Positions 24,401 to 32,347 of a stretch of DNA of 51,230 nt are shown piece by piece. The notes below the pieces were generated by a model. It was given only the letters and a program-made list of their open reading frames with translations. It searched no databases and was not told the DNA's origin. Source of the stretch: CAZCSJ01 sp964501445 (GTDB lineage: Bacteria; Patescibacteriota; Minisyncoccia; Sungbacterales; HO2-52-23); assembly GCA_964501445.1 (NCBI GenBank), contig CAZCSJ010000003.1, positions 1-51,230 of the forward strand, read 5' to 3'. Position numbers and translations under genes: made by a program. Numbering within the stretch: position 1 is the first letter of the stretch; each line of letters starts with the position of its first letter.

Positions 24401-25112
24401 GCGCCGCCGCCTCCAGCGCCCCCGCTCGCGCGCTGAAAAAGAAGAAGTTACGCGTACCACCGGGGAGGTGCTCTTCACATTGTGTGTGCTTACCGCGCCC
24501 TTTGCGCCATTTTTCGCGGAGGTCATGTACCAGCGTCTTCGCAAAAAAATGGGGCTGAAAGACGCGAGTGTGCATCTCGCGGCGTGGCCAAAACAAGAAT
24601 CAAGAAGCAAGAATCAAGAATTAAAGGTTTTGAAGGATATGGACATGATACGGGCGGCGGTTGCCGAGGGTCTGCGGCTTCGCGCAGAGGCGGGTATTAA
24701 AGTGCGTCAGCCCCTCCGGCGTTTTTCCACCGTACTCCCCAAAACGCATGCGCGCGCGGCAGAACAGATTCTCCGCGAACGGCTCAATGTGAAGGAAGTG
24801 GTGTGTGGCGCAAAAAAATCTGCGTTGGATACAACCATCACGCCGGAGCTCCGTGAAGAAGGAATCGTGCGCGAGGTCATCCGCAACATCCAGGAGATGC
24901 GCCGCGACCTCGGGTTGACACCTCGCACAGAGATCAGGGTGCAAGGAGTGGGGCCTGCCGCGCTCACCGTGCTTTTGATTCGCGAAAAACGGGAGATTCT
25001 AAAAGAGGCAGGCGCGCGCGAGGTGACCGCAGGAGGAAAGAAAGTCTTTGACGCGGAGCGGGAGATTCCCATTGACGGAGAAATTCTTTGGCTTGGCATC
25101 CGGCGCGTGTGA
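21417..25112 (+). CDS. ileS: Isoleucine--tRNA ligase with inserted histidine-phosphatase domain
   Basis: Charges tRNA-Ile. HIGH equivalent PGLHHMLARSFKDI, editing-domain TTPWTLPANVAVVV, RYWGTPLPIWEC and KMSKS at residues 866-870 are all present. Two features make it 1231 residues, well above usual. First, residues ~540-735 are a complete-looking histidine-phosphatase (phosphoglycerate-mutase-like) domain: YLIMRHGESENN with H548, TSDFLRAKETADIM and LLVSHDYP. It lies between GSREELAAR and NLHKPYVDD, which are adjacent in ordinary IleRS. Second, repeats are inserted in frame at 22431-22580, 23785-23856, and short CAAGAATCAAG and CTACAAC tandem runs occur near 24592 and 24217. The reading frame remains open throughout, so the protein is probably functional. 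Confidence 0.93.
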   Translation: MSNEKTKFNLPQEEEKILKFWEEQRVFEKTLAQKKGQKTFVFYEGPPTANGLPGLHHMLARSFKDIICRYKTMRGFYVPRRAGWDTHGLPVEIEVEKQLGFKTKQDIERYGIGKFNQKAKESVWKYKNEWEQFTRRMGFWIDLQNPYITYETSYIETLWWIIKEFWKKKLLVRDFKSVPWCPRCMTGLSSHEVGQGYKRVKDASVYVKLKIKGKENEYLLVWTTTPWTLPANVAVVVNPGIEYTKFKVGDQYLWSSRPIAGEWDAKIAVAERASGKTLVGIEYEPLYRVPREYSLGIEPPYRVFPADFVSVEDGTGFVHIAPAFGEDDLNLMKSVYARHPERNGHPESFDGHSDPPAGGEESQDKLREGSRDPSASPQDDDMPRDDGRHFLYPILQTVNPDGTMKRGVIGEGKFVKEADKDIVADLRSRHLLYKEEQYEHEYPFCWRCATPLLYMAREAWWVKTTKVKSALLKNNDTINWIPAHVGRGRFGEFLRENRDWAFSRERYWGTPLPIWECGKCGERDVIGSREELAARAAHPHNRYLIMRHGESENNVKGILNFSIAKNHWHLTLRGRTQVEKAVKALQKQSVDVILTSDFLRAKETADIMGRTFKVPVRTDARLREVEDRAFDGKTVKEYGDCFVFHGARFRSEMLGLEPMAHLRARVLAVVRDCEKKYKGKTILLVSHDYPLWMLTAGAEGLTDEETILRHSGKCTEHFLPNAGVEELEYRVLPRDETGAVNLHKPYVDDVTFSCEKCKGTMRRVPEVADVWFDPGSMPFAQAHFPFRQNRHPERAKRTKDLEILLRQLSDQNDNGYYFPADYISEAVDQTRGWFYTLLAVATLLGKKAPYKNVISLGHVLDKNGQKMSKSKGNVVDPNEMMGKYGADALRWYFYTVNAPGEAKHFDEKDVAGKLRGFLMTLWNSFLLFDTYVKKSTTYNLQPKTLYILDRWILTRLDMLVADATKKLDAYDITGAARAIEEFLINDFSQWYLQLSRRRLQRPRSRAEKEEVTRTTGEVLFTLCVLTAPFAPFFAEVMYQRLRKKMGLKDASVHLAAWPKQESRSKNQELKVLKDMDMIRAAVAEGLRLRAEAGIKVRQPLRRFSTVLPKTHARAAEQILRERLNVKEVVCGAKKSALDTTITPELREEGIVREVIRNIQEMRRDLGLTPRTEIRVQGVGPAALTVLLIREKREILKEAGAREVTAGGKKVFDAEREIPIDGEILWLGIRRV
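22431..22580. repeat. 150-bp repeat mosaic inserted in frame in ileS
   Basis: It includes GTCATCCTGAA (22448), an ATTCTGAT-GATC stretch, the CCGCCAGCTGGCGG palindrome (22489-22502) and a closing CTCAGGATGAC (22545-22555). It encodes 50 His/Pro/Ser/Asp-rich residues (339-388) unlike any part of IleRS. A related element lies at 23785-23856 and in leuS. Confidence 0.8.
23785..23856. repeat. GTCATCCTGAG...CAGAATGAC element in ileS
   Basis: A 72-bp element with inverted ends (GTCATCCTGAG / GATCAGAATGAC) translated in frame at residues ~790-813, after MPFAQAHFPF and before YYFPADYISE. Confidence 0.78.
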
Positions 25113-25576
25113 TGATTTACTTCACCGATGCAATCGTATTGAAGCGTACCGATGCCGGGGAAGCGGACCTCTTTTTTACACTCTATACAAAGGAATTCGG
25201 GAAAATCCGCGCATCCGCGCAGGGGATAAAAAAAGAGGGTGCAAAACTTCGCGGGCACCTTGAACCGCCCTCGTTTGTGCACGTAGGATTTGTGTCCACG
25301 CGGCACGGCGAGCGTCTGGTGCACGCCTCACTCATCGTGCCGTGGGCCACTATCCGGCGCGAACTTCTTTTGATGGGTACGGCGCTCCGCATTGCGGATT
25401 TTCTTGACCGCCATGTCTTTGACCGCGAATCTGACATAACGGTGTGGGATGCGCTCCTTGATGCGTACGGAGCGCTTGATGGGGGGCGCGTGCCCGTTGC
25501 GGCGTGCGAAACGTTTCGCGCCGCGTGGGAGAAGCGTATGGGTCAGTGGTGTGAAAGCGGCATGCGGGGCGCGTGA
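25112..25576 (+). CDS. recO: Short RecO-like DNA repair protein
   Basis: RecO helps load RecA at gaps and anneals single strands. The N-terminal OB-fold region is recognisable (TDAIVLKRTDAGEADLFFTLYTKEFGKI, AQGIKKEGAKLRGHLEPPSFVHV). The protein has 154 residues where typical RecO has about 240, and the zinc-finger and most of the C-terminal domain are absent, with no downstream remnant. The ATG overlaps the last base of the ileS stop, indicating translational coupling. Confidence 0.75.
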   Translation: MIYFTDAIVLKRTDAGEADLFFTLYTKEFGKIRASAQGIKKEGAKLRGHLEPPSFVHVGFVSTRHGERLVHASLIVPWATIRRELLLMGTALRIADFLDRHVFDRESDITVWDALLDAYGALDGGRVPVAACETFRAAWEKRMGQWCESGMRGA

Positions 25577-25587
25577 TGTGGTATACT
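25577..25587 (+). promoter_or_regulatory. Extended -10 promoter (TGTGG-TATACT)
   Basis: Identical to the 11-mer at 5876-5886. It starts right after the recO stop and lies 17 bp before the next start codon. Confidence 0.55.
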
Positions 25588-25604
25588 GGAGAAGATATAT
25601 AGTT

Positions 25605-27530
25605 ATGGAAGACAAGCAGATCGACGAGTTAGAAAAAACTCTTTCTACCAAAGAAGGGGAGGAGGAAATCGCGCGGCGCCTGCATGCACGGGTAACACTC
25701 CCGACACCCGAGAAGAATTTTCCCTCCGCGTGGAATCCGCCGCGACCTCCGCCTGCGGATGATTCGTATTCCCGTATGGCACGATACCAGCGCCGCATTA
25801 TGCCGGTCCTTGTGTTTGGCACGTTTGCCTTGCTTCTCGCGGGAGCAGCGATTTTTGTATTTTTCTATCTTGGCATCCGCGGCCGCGAGGCAGACGTGAT
25901 GCTCGGCGAGATTCGGGGTGCTGAGGCGGGCGAACTTTTGACAATTCCGGTGACTGTTCGCAATGTCTCACGGACCCGCCTCACACACGCCGAACTCACG
26001 TTGGTTCTTCCGCCCGGTTCATTGGTGGTGGAGGAGGGAAAAGAAAAACAGGCGCCTCCGCGGCTTGTGACGCGCCTTGACGATTTTTCTCCCGGCGAGG
26101 CGCGGTCTGTGGAAATTCCCGTGCGGCTCTTTGGGAGCGAAGGCGATGCGCTTGAAGTGCAGGCGGTGTTTCTCTACCGTCCGGAAAATTTCAAGGCGCT
26201 CTTTTCGGTAAAAGCAATTGAAAAGGTGGTGCTTGAGCGCGTGCCGCTCGCCCTTTCCATAGATATTCCCGAGACGCTCTCAAACGGACAAGAGGTGTTA
26301 ATGACGTTTCGCTATCGCTCCGAAACCTCGTCGCTGTTTCCTGATTTCGCGCTTCGGGCAGTGTATCCTCCCGGCTTCACGTTTGTTTCTGCAAATCCCC
26401 CTCCGAGCGCGGATGACAATTTGTGGCGTCTCTCGGATGTGCCCGAAGGAGAAGAACGGACGGTTACGGTACGCGGAACAATTCATGGAAATGAAGGAGA
26501 AATTCAAGCAGTGCAGGCGGCCCTTGGCGCGTCCAGTCCCCTGACAAAAGAATGGCGGTCGTACCGCGATGTCACGCGCGAGTTTAAAATCGCGGCAAGC
26601 CCGTTGTCTTTGGAGGCGCGTGTAAACGAGGGGCGCGACGGGGCAGTCACGCCCGGAGAGCGCATCCACGTTTCACTCGCCTATAAAAACAATACCGCAT
26701 CTTCGCTTAGAAACGTTACGGTGCGCGCGGCGCTTGAAGATTCCGGCGGGGATATTCTTTTACCCGAGAGTATCGCACCGACAGGCGGCGGCGTGTATGA
26801 CGAGGCGCGGCGTGAAGTGGTGTGGGGACCTGCGAATGTCGCGGCATTTCGGGAATTAGCACCCGGAGAGAGCGGAGAATTTGGCTTCACCATTCGCACG
26901 CGCGAAACGCCGCTTGTGAAGACCGATCGCGATACGAACCTCACCGTGCGTCTCCGCGCAAAGGTGAGCGCCGCAAACATCCCCGAAGAGTTTGCAGGAC
27001 GCGCGGTCGGATCCGAGGATACCATCACAATGAAGGTGCGCTCCGTTGTTCGTTTTCACGCAAGTACGCTCTATCGGTCTGACATTCTTTTAAACAAAGG
27101 CCCTCTCCCGCCAAAGGTAGGCGCGAAAACCACCTATGCGCTCGTGTGGGAGTTGCGTACGTTTACCAATGATATCAAGGATGTCATGATTACCGGTTTT
27201 CTGCCGGAAAACGTGACATGGCAGAATGTCATCGTTCCTTCCGGCGCGGGCATCCAATACGATGAGGCATCGCGAAAGGTGTCTTGGGTTGTTTCAGAGA
27301 TGAAGGCGGGTACGGGCGTGCGCCTCCCCGCCGCAGTTGCTGCATTTCAGGTGGCGATTACCCCGGCCTCTGCTGATATCAGCCGTCCGATCGAACTCCT
27401 TCGGGACATTGCATTTACCGCCACGGATGTATTTACCGGCGAGCGGGTGGATTTGAAAGTTTTGTCCCTCACGACCGAACTTCGTGATGATGCGCTGTCC
27501 GTATCAAAAGAGTGGTCGGTGGTGAAGTGA
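25605..27530 (+). CDS. Membrane-anchored protein with repeated beta-sandwich (DUF11/CARDB-like) domains
   Basis: A 641-residue protein. A cytoplasmic N-terminus of about 65 charged residues precedes one transmembrane helix (VLVFGTFALLLAGAAIFVFFYLGI, written here in part), and the rest would be extracellular. The extracellular part repeats a pattern typical of Ig-like/DUF11 folds: GELLTIPVTVRNVS, then GQEVLMTFRYRSE, then GERIHVSLAYKNNT, then TTYALVWELRTFTND, each followed by a FxPGE/LxxGE motif. It may be a surface or envelope scaffold; no catalytic motif is seen. The frame is open to 25449, but the ATG at 25605 follows the promoter and is preferred. Confidence 0.75.
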   Translation: MEDKQIDELEKTLSTKEGEEEIARRLHARVTLPTPEKNFPSAWNPPRPPPADDSYSRMARYQRRIMPVLVFGTFALLLAGAAIFVFFYLGIRGREADVMLGEIRGAEAGELLTIPVTVRNVSRTRLTHAELTLVLPPGSLVVEEGKEKQAPPRLVTRLDDFSPGEARSVEIPVRLFGSEGDALEVQAVFLYRPENFKALFSVKAIEKVVLERVPLALSIDIPETLSNGQEVLMTFRYRSETSSLFPDFALRAVYPPGFTFVSANPPPSADDNLWRLSDVPEGEERTVTVRGTIHGNEGEIQAVQAALGASSPLTKEWRSYRDVTREFKIAASPLSLEARVNEGRDGAVTPGERIHVSLAYKNNTASSLRNVTVRAALEDSGGDILLPESIAPTGGGVYDEARREVVWGPANVAAFRELAPGESGEFGFTIRTRETPLVKTDRDTNLTVRLRAKVSAANIPEEFAGRAVGSEDTITMKVRSVVRFHASTLYRSDILLNKGPLPPKVGAKTTYALVWELRTFTNDIKDVMITGFLPENVTWQNVIVPSGAGIQYDEASRKVSWVVSEMKAGTGVRLPAAVAAFQVAITPASADISRPIELLRDIAFTATDVFTGERVDLKVLSLTTELRDDALSVSKEWSVVK

Positions 27531-27579
27531 TCCGCCTCTGGCGCGCGCGGCATCTTTCTGATAGTGTAGGTCTACTTTT

Positions 27580-28902
27580 ATGGAGCATCTCATGGAGAAA
27601 ATTGTATCGCTTGCCAAACGCCGCGGATTTATTTTCCCCGGCTCTGAAATTTATGGGGGGCTTGCGGGCACATGGGATTATGGGCCGCTCGGTGTGGAGT
27701 TGAAAAATAATATCAAACGAGAGTTTTGGAAGACGATGGTGTATGAGCGCGAGGACACCGTGGGGCTGGACGCCGCGATTTTGATGAATCCGAAAGTGTG
27801 GGAGGCATCCGGGCATACGGAAGCGTTTACCGATCCCCTGATAGAATGTAAATTGTGTCATGTGCGCGTGCGGGCAGATCAGGAAGATGCGGTTGCCGCG
27901 CACGACGCAGAGCACAAAAAAAAGGGAGAGATCGCAGTGTGGACCGAGCCTCGGCAATTTAATCTTTTAGTAGAGGCGGGGCTTGGCGCAGTGGAGGGCG
28001 AAAAGTCAAAAGTGTATTTGCGCGGAGAGATCACGCAGGGCGTGCATGTGAATTTCAAAAATGTGCTTGATTCTACGCATCCGAAATTGCCGTTTGGCAT
28101 CGTGCAGGTGGGAAAAGCATTTCGCAATGAAATTACGCCCGGGAACTTCACCTTCCGTTCGCGCGAGTTTGAACAGATGGAGCTCCAGTATTATGTGAAG
28201 CCGGAGGAAGCGGAAAGATATTTTGATATGTGGAAGCAGGCGCGGATGCAGTGGTACGAGCGGCTGGGCATGAAAAAAGAAAATATGCGATTTCGTGAAC
28301 ACTCGCCGGACGAGCGCGCGCACTATGCGAAGGCCGCATGGGATATTGAGTATCATTCACCGATTGGATGGAAAGAGTGTGAGGGGATTCACAATCGCGG
28401 GGATTGGGATTTGTCGCGCCACACGCAGTTTTCCGGTGAGCCGCTTACGTATTTTGATGAAGCAGAAGGCGAGCGCCTCACGCCCTATGTGATAGAAACT
28501 TCAGGCGGAGTGGACCGAGCAGCGCTCTTTTTCCTGCTTGATGCGTATTTTGAGGATGGCGATCGCGTGGTGTTGAAGCTTCACCCCCGTCTCGCGCCCG
28601 TAAAAGTTGCGGTGTTCCCGCTTCTCGCCAATAAACCCGCACTCGTTGAGAAAGCAAGAGAGATTTATAAGTACCTACAAGCTACAAGCTACCACCTGCA
28701 ACCTCTCGCATGGGACGACCGCGGCAACATCGGCAAGCGCTACTACGCGCAGGACGAGATCGGCACGCCATGGTGCGTGACGGTAGATTTTGAGACGCTT
28801 GAGAACGATACCGTCACCGTGCGCGATCGAGATACCGGTACACAGGAGCGGATCAATATTTCAGAATTAGCTCCGTATTTTTCTGGAAAACTAACGTTAT
28901 AA
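27580..28902 (+). CDS. glyQS: Glycine--tRNA ligase (homodimeric class II type)
   Basis: Charges tRNA-Gly. The 440-residue protein shows the alpha2-type GlyRS opening KIVSLAKRRGFIFPGSEIYGG, motif 1-2 segments (GIVQVGKAFRNEITPG, FRSREFEQMELQYY) and a C-terminal anticodon-binding domain (APVKVAVFPLLANK, RYYAQDEIGTPWCVTVDFET). A CxxC (CKLC) near residue 90 is part of a reduced zinc-binding insertion. A short tandem repeat of CTACAAG units (28671-28700) encodes YLQATSYHLQ between domains. The length is normal. Confidence 0.95.
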   Translation: MEHLMEKIVSLAKRRGFIFPGSEIYGGLAGTWDYGPLGVELKNNIKREFWKTMVYEREDTVGLDAAILMNPKVWEASGHTEAFTDPLIECKLCHVRVRADQEDAVAAHDAEHKKKGEIAVWTEPRQFNLLVEAGLGAVEGEKSKVYLRGEITQGVHVNFKNVLDSTHPKLPFGIVQVGKAFRNEITPGNFTFRSREFEQMELQYYVKPEEAERYFDMWKQARMQWYERLGMKKENMRFREHSPDERAHYAKAAWDIEYHSPIGWKECEGIHNRGDWDLSRHTQFSGEPLTYFDEAEGERLTPYVIETSGGVDRAALFFLLDAYFEDGDRVVLKLHPRLAPVKVAVFPLLANKPALVEKAREIYKYLQATSYHLQPLAWDDRGNIGKRYYAQDEIGTPWCVTVDFETLENDTVTVRDRDTGTQERINISELAPYFSGKLTL

Positions 28903-28945
28903 TAGTAAGATTGTATAAGGCCGTGTTTAGTGGTACCATAAAATT

Positions 28946-29194
28946 ATGAATACGGTCGTCACAGTCCCCAGCTCCACGAAGCTCAAGCAAGAAAAAGAAC
29001 TTGTCCTTATACCCAAAAGGGAGTATGAGACACTTTTGCGTATGAAATCGCGGGCGGTACCGGAGATAGCAATTTCTGCGGCGACAAAACGCGCCATCCA
29101 GAAAAGTGAAAAAGAATTACGTGCGGGCCAATTCATAACTCTTAGCGAGTTGCATCATGCGGTGGGAGGTGCACGTACCAAGACGCGTCGTTAG
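28946..29194 (+). CDS. Antitoxin of RelE/ParE-type pair
   Basis: An 82-residue protein with the pattern common in CPR antitoxins: LKQEKELVLIPKREYETLLRMK, a charged middle with an Ala/Lys helix (TKRAIQKSEKELRAG) and a final FITLSELHHAVGG. It overlaps the next gene by 38 bp, as toxin-antitoxin genes do. The promoter is probably the TGGTACCATAAAAT sequence just upstream. The partner call supports this assignment more than the sequence alone. Confidence 0.7.
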   Translation: MNTVVTVPSSTKLKQEKELVLIPKREYETLLRMKSRAVPEIAISAATKRAIQKSEKELRAGQFITLSELHHAVGGARTKTRR

Positions 29195-29414
29195 AACACT
29201 TTTGCGTTTTCCCGCGCGTGATATCCGACGTCTTCAGGAAATCCTTGGAGAGTTCGCCCGCGATCCCTGGAATGGGGATGTGGTAAAAATCAAGGGCGAG
29301 AGTAATCTTTGGAGACGGAGGGTAGGCAACTACCGTATTTTTTATTCTCCGGAGATTTCTACGCGAAAAGTAGAGATTAAAGAGATAGAGCGGCGTACAA
29401 GTACTACATATTGA
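29157..29414 (+). CDS. RelE/ParE-type toxin
   Basis: An 85-residue protein with RelE pattern: VPRRVVRTLLRFPARDIRRLQEILGEFARDPW, KIKGESNLWRRRVGNYRIFYSPE and a C-terminal IKEIERRTSTTY strand. The WRRRVGNYRIFY strand is the most diagnostic part. It probably inhibits translation through mRNA cleavage; this is from family knowledge. The ATG lies inside the antitoxin frame. Confidence 0.82.
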   Translation: MRWEVHVPRRVVRTLLRFPARDIRRLQEILGEFARDPWNGDVVKIKGESNLWRRRVGNYRIFYSPEISTRKVEIKEIERRTSTTY

Positions 29415-29419
29415 CTTCT

Positions 29420-30697
29420 ATGTTCAAAAAAACAGTTTTAGAAAACGGGCTTCGCATCATCACTGCCCCTATGCAAGGGACGAATACCGTGACGGTACTT
29501 GTGCTTTGCGGCACGGGGTCGGATCACGAATCAAACGAGATTGCCGGCATCTCGCATTTTTTGGAGCATATGTTTTTCAAAGGCACGAAAAACCGGCCCA
29601 CGCCCGACCACATCAAACACGAGCTTGACAGCATGGGGTCTGTTTCAAATGCGTTTACCTCCCATGAGATCACCGGGTACCACATCAAGGCCGCGCGCAC
29701 GTTTCTTGACCAGTCGTTAGACCTTTTGGCCGATGTGTACAAAAATTCTCTGATTGATGCGACGGAAATTGACCGCGAGCGGCAGGTGATCGTGGAAGAA
29801 CTCCATAAAGATAAAGACACGCCGACCCTCTATATCTGGTGGGTGTGGGAAAATTTGGTCTACGGCAATCAGCCCGCGGGACGGGACGTGATCGGTTTTG
29901 AGGAGGTGATACGAAAACTCTCTCGCGATGATTTTTACAATTATTTTATGCACCAGTACGTCGCGTCAAACACCGCGATTGTGGTTGCGGGGAATTTTGA
30001 GGAGCAGGCGGTAATTGAGAAAGTAAAAGAACTTTTCGGCGATATACGCCACGACCTACCCATGCGCGCTATGCCGGCAGTGGCGCAGGCGCAAAGAGCG
30101 CCCGCGCTCCAGATTGAATACAAAGAAACCGACCAGACGCATTTAGCACTCGGTTTCCGGGGATTTGACGCGCATCACCCGAAGCGCTATGTCGCGGAAG
30201 TGCTTGCAGCGATTCTCGGCGGCTCATGGAGCGCGCGGATGTGGGATCGCATCCGCGAGAAGCTCGGGCTTGCGTATACGGTATGGACTTCGTATCAAAC
30301 CTATTCCAATCGCGGATACCTCATCACCTATGCGGGCGTAGCACATGAGAATACAGAGAAGACGATTCAGGCGGCGCTGGAGGAATATAAAAAAATCGCG
30401 GAAGAACCGGTGGGGGATGTAGAGTTGAAGCGTATCAAGGACTACATTCGCGGGACGACCTTGATCGGCCTTGAACAGTCAAATGCCGTGGCGAATTTCA
30501 TCGGCACCGAGGAGATGGTAACCGGCAAGCCCCTGACAGTTGACGAAGTTTTTGCTAAAGTAGATTCAATCACCGCGGAGGATCTTCGGGCAGTGGCGCG
30601 AGAACTCATCCGCCCCGAAAATCTGAATCTCGCGATGATAGGCCCGTGGAAGGAAAAGGAACCGTTTGAGAAACTACTCGGCGAGTTAAAGAGTTGA
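29420..30697 (+). CDS. M16 family zinc peptidase
   Basis: A zinc endopeptidase of the pitrilysin/processing-peptidase family. The inverted zinc motif HFLEH is at residues 46-50, followed by a downstream Glu in DRERQVIVEELH. The second, inactive half has the conserved RMWDRIREKLGLAYTV pattern. The 425-residue length fits single-chain bacterial members that dimerise. The ATG at 29420 gives MFKKTVLENG, the family start; an in-frame TTG nine bases earlier is less likely. It follows the toxin gene by 5 bp. Confidence 0.92.
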   Translation: MFKKTVLENGLRIITAPMQGTNTVTVLVLCGTGSDHESNEIAGISHFLEHMFFKGTKNRPTPDHIKHELDSMGSVSNAFTSHEITGYHIKAARTFLDQSLDLLADVYKNSLIDATEIDRERQVIVEELHKDKDTPTLYIWWVWENLVYGNQPAGRDVIGFEEVIRKLSRDDFYNYFMHQYVASNTAIVVAGNFEEQAVIEKVKELFGDIRHDLPMRAMPAVAQAQRAPALQIEYKETDQTHLALGFRGFDAHHPKRYVAEVLAAILGGSWSARMWDRIREKLGLAYTVWTSYQTYSNRGYLITYAGVAHENTEKTIQAALEEYKKIAEEPVGDVELKRIKDYIRGTTLIGLEQSNAVANFIGTEEMVTGKPLTVDEVFAKVDSITAEDLRAVARELIRPENLNLAMIGPWKEKEPFEKLLGELKS

Positions 30698-30777
30698 TGA
30701 GTTTAATGAGTTAAGGAGTTTTCCTGCGAGGTTGCGGAGCGACCGAAACTCATTAAACGCATTAACTGATTCAACTG
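30690..30777. repeat. Inverted-repeat linker after the M16 peptidase gene
   Basis: GTTGATGAGTTTAATGAGTTA at the left and the complementary ACTCATTAAACGCATTAACTGATTCAAC at the right flank a short GC-rich loop. It is an AT-rich hairpin between two same-strand genes that could act as a terminator-like barrier, although there is no T-tract. Confidence 0.55.
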
Positions 30778-30781
30778 CTCT

Positions 30782-31837
30782 ATGCCCCAAAAAGAAATCC
30801 ACCATCTTCACATTTCCACCTGGACGCTTGCCCAATTCTTTGGCATTATCCTCGGGCTCGCGTTTTTCTACCTCATTGCCGAAATTATTGCCGCGCTCTT
30901 TTTTGCCGTGATTATCGCCTCTGCCATGGAGCCGGGAATCCAGTGGTTGCAGGAGCGCAAAGTCCCGCGGATCTTGGGAGTCATTTTGATCTATCTCGCG
31001 ATTGCGATTGCGGTGGCGACCGTGGTGTACATCATCTTTCCGATCCTCCTTGAGGATGTCCAAAACATCTTCCTCTCGCTCCCTATTTTGCAGCGCGAGC
31101 TTTTTTCGGAGACCAGGGTTCGCGACGGCATCGCGTCATTCTTTTTCTCTTCGGAGAACGTTCAAGATTTCCTTTTTTCTTCGGTGGATTATTTACGTAA
31201 ACTCTCCGGCGGGGTAGTGGATTTCGCGTCAAATATATTCGGGGGCATCTTCACATTTTTCCTCATTGTGATTTTCTCTTTTTACCTCGCGATCCAAGAG
31301 CGGGGAATTGAAAATTTTTTGCGTCTCGTGAGCCCCCTCCGCCACGAGGAATATATCATTGACCTTTGGTACCGCTCCCAACACAAACTCGGCCTTTGGT
31401 TCCGCTCGCAGATGCTCCTTGGCGCGATTATCGGCGTGTTTATTTTCTTCGGACTCACATTTCTTGGCATTCCGCACGCGCTCCTTTTTGCGATCATTGC
31501 GGCGGTCTTTGAGATTATTCCGGTCGCAGGTCCGGTGCTCGCGGCCGTACCCGCGGTTGCCGCGGGATTTCTCACCTCCCCGCTCCTTGGGCTCACCACG
31601 GCAGCGCTCTATGTGGTTGCCCAGCAGATTGAGAGCCACGTGATTATTCCGGTGGTGATGTCGCGGACGATAGGGTTAAACCCTCTTATCGTAATGCTCG
31701 CGTTGGTGGTGGGCGCAAAAGTGGGCGGGATTTTTGGGATCCTCATTGCGGTGCCGGTGACCGCCATCTTGGCGGAGTTTCTTTTGGATTGGAATAAAAA
31801 GAAGCGCGATCTTTTGGAAAAATTGCCCCTTAGATGA
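30782..31837 (+). CDS. AI-2E family transporter
   Basis: A 351-residue polytopic membrane protein of the AI-2E (TqsA/PerM) family. Family features include a pair of N-terminal helices (FFGIILGLAFFYLIAEIIAALFFAVIIA region), an amphipathic central stretch with a periplasmic domain, and the C-terminal QQIESHVIIPVVMSRTIGLNPLIVMLALVVGAKVGGIFG signature. Members include sodium/proton antiporters and exporters; the substrate here is unknown. Its 3' end overlaps the convergent minus-strand gene by 8 bp. Confidence 0.88.
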   Translation: MPQKEIHHLHISTWTLAQFFGIILGLAFFYLIAEIIAALFFAVIIASAMEPGIQWLQERKVPRILGVILIYLAIAIAVATVVYIIFPILLEDVQNIFLSLPILQRELFSETRVRDGIASFFFSSENVQDFLFSSVDYLRKLSGGVVDFASNIFGGIFTFFLIVIFSFYLAIQERGIENFLRLVSPLRHEEYIIDLWYRSQHKLGLWFRSQMLLGAIIGVFIFFGLTFLGIPHALLFAIIAAVFEIIPVAGPVLAAVPAVAAGFLTSPLLGLTTAALYVVAQQIESHVIIPVVMSRTIGLNPLIVMLALVVGAKVGGIFGILIAVPVTAILAEFLLDWNKKKRDLLEKLPLR

Positions 31838-32324
31838 GTATCAAGAGCGCCGCTCCTGCAATGAGGAGTTGGAGGGGGATGCCGATCAGCGGGAAGGGCC
31901 CGAGTCGGATTTTGGTGTGGAATATATCGTGCACGCGTTGGATCGCTTCAAGGAATCCCCATTTTTTTGCGATATACAGTCCTTGGAACGCGTCGGGGAG
32001 CACCGCACCTGCGATAATGGCAAGCATTGCGAGTGTGTGCATGGTGCCCGTCGGGGGGCTCGCGAGAAAAAAGATCGCGGATCCGACGCCAAAATCAATT
32101 CCGGCATTCCGCACGTCTCGGAGAAATGCCTGGCGCTGGAATGTTTTTTTCACCTCTCCGGTGGTGGGGTCGCGCGGCGCTGACCCCACGGGGTAATCCC
32201 AATGTGGAATTGCATCGGCGAGGTAGTGCGTCGCGAGTGCTGCAAAAAATCCGAGGATCGGATGTGCGGAGGCGAAGGTCTTGGTGACGGCCGCGGCAAT
32301 CACGATATGGGTTGCGAGAGTCAT
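31830..32324 (-). CDS. Hypothetical membrane protein, His/Asp-rich
   Basis: A 164-residue protein with about four hydrophobic segments and conserved-looking histidines: THIVIAAAV at the start, THYLADAIPHWDYP near residue 35, and DIFHTKIR near 140. The H...HYLADxxPHWD pattern resembles membrane-bound YdjM/DUF4184-type zinc-dependent hydrolases, but I cannot assign it to either with confidence. Its start codon is 23 bp from the metG start, on the opposite strand, with Shine-Dalgarno sequences of both genes (ATGAGG) forming two sides of a small palindrome. Confidence 0.7.
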   Translation of the reverse strand: MTLATHIVIAAAVTKTFASAHPILGFFAALATHYLADAIPHWDYPVGSAPRDPTTGEVKKTFQRQAFLRDVRNAGIDFGVGSAIFFLASPPTGTMHTLAMLAIIAGAVLPDAFQGLYIAKKWGFLEAIQRVHDIFHTKIRLGPFPLIGIPLQLLIAGAALLILI

Positions 32325-32347
32325 ATCCTCATGGTACTAAATGAGGT

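Noticed and set aside
25449..25604. Upstream start of the beta-sandwich membrane protein at 25449
   Set aside because: It would overlap recO by 128 bp and lie before the promoter; the ATG at 25605 fits the spacing.
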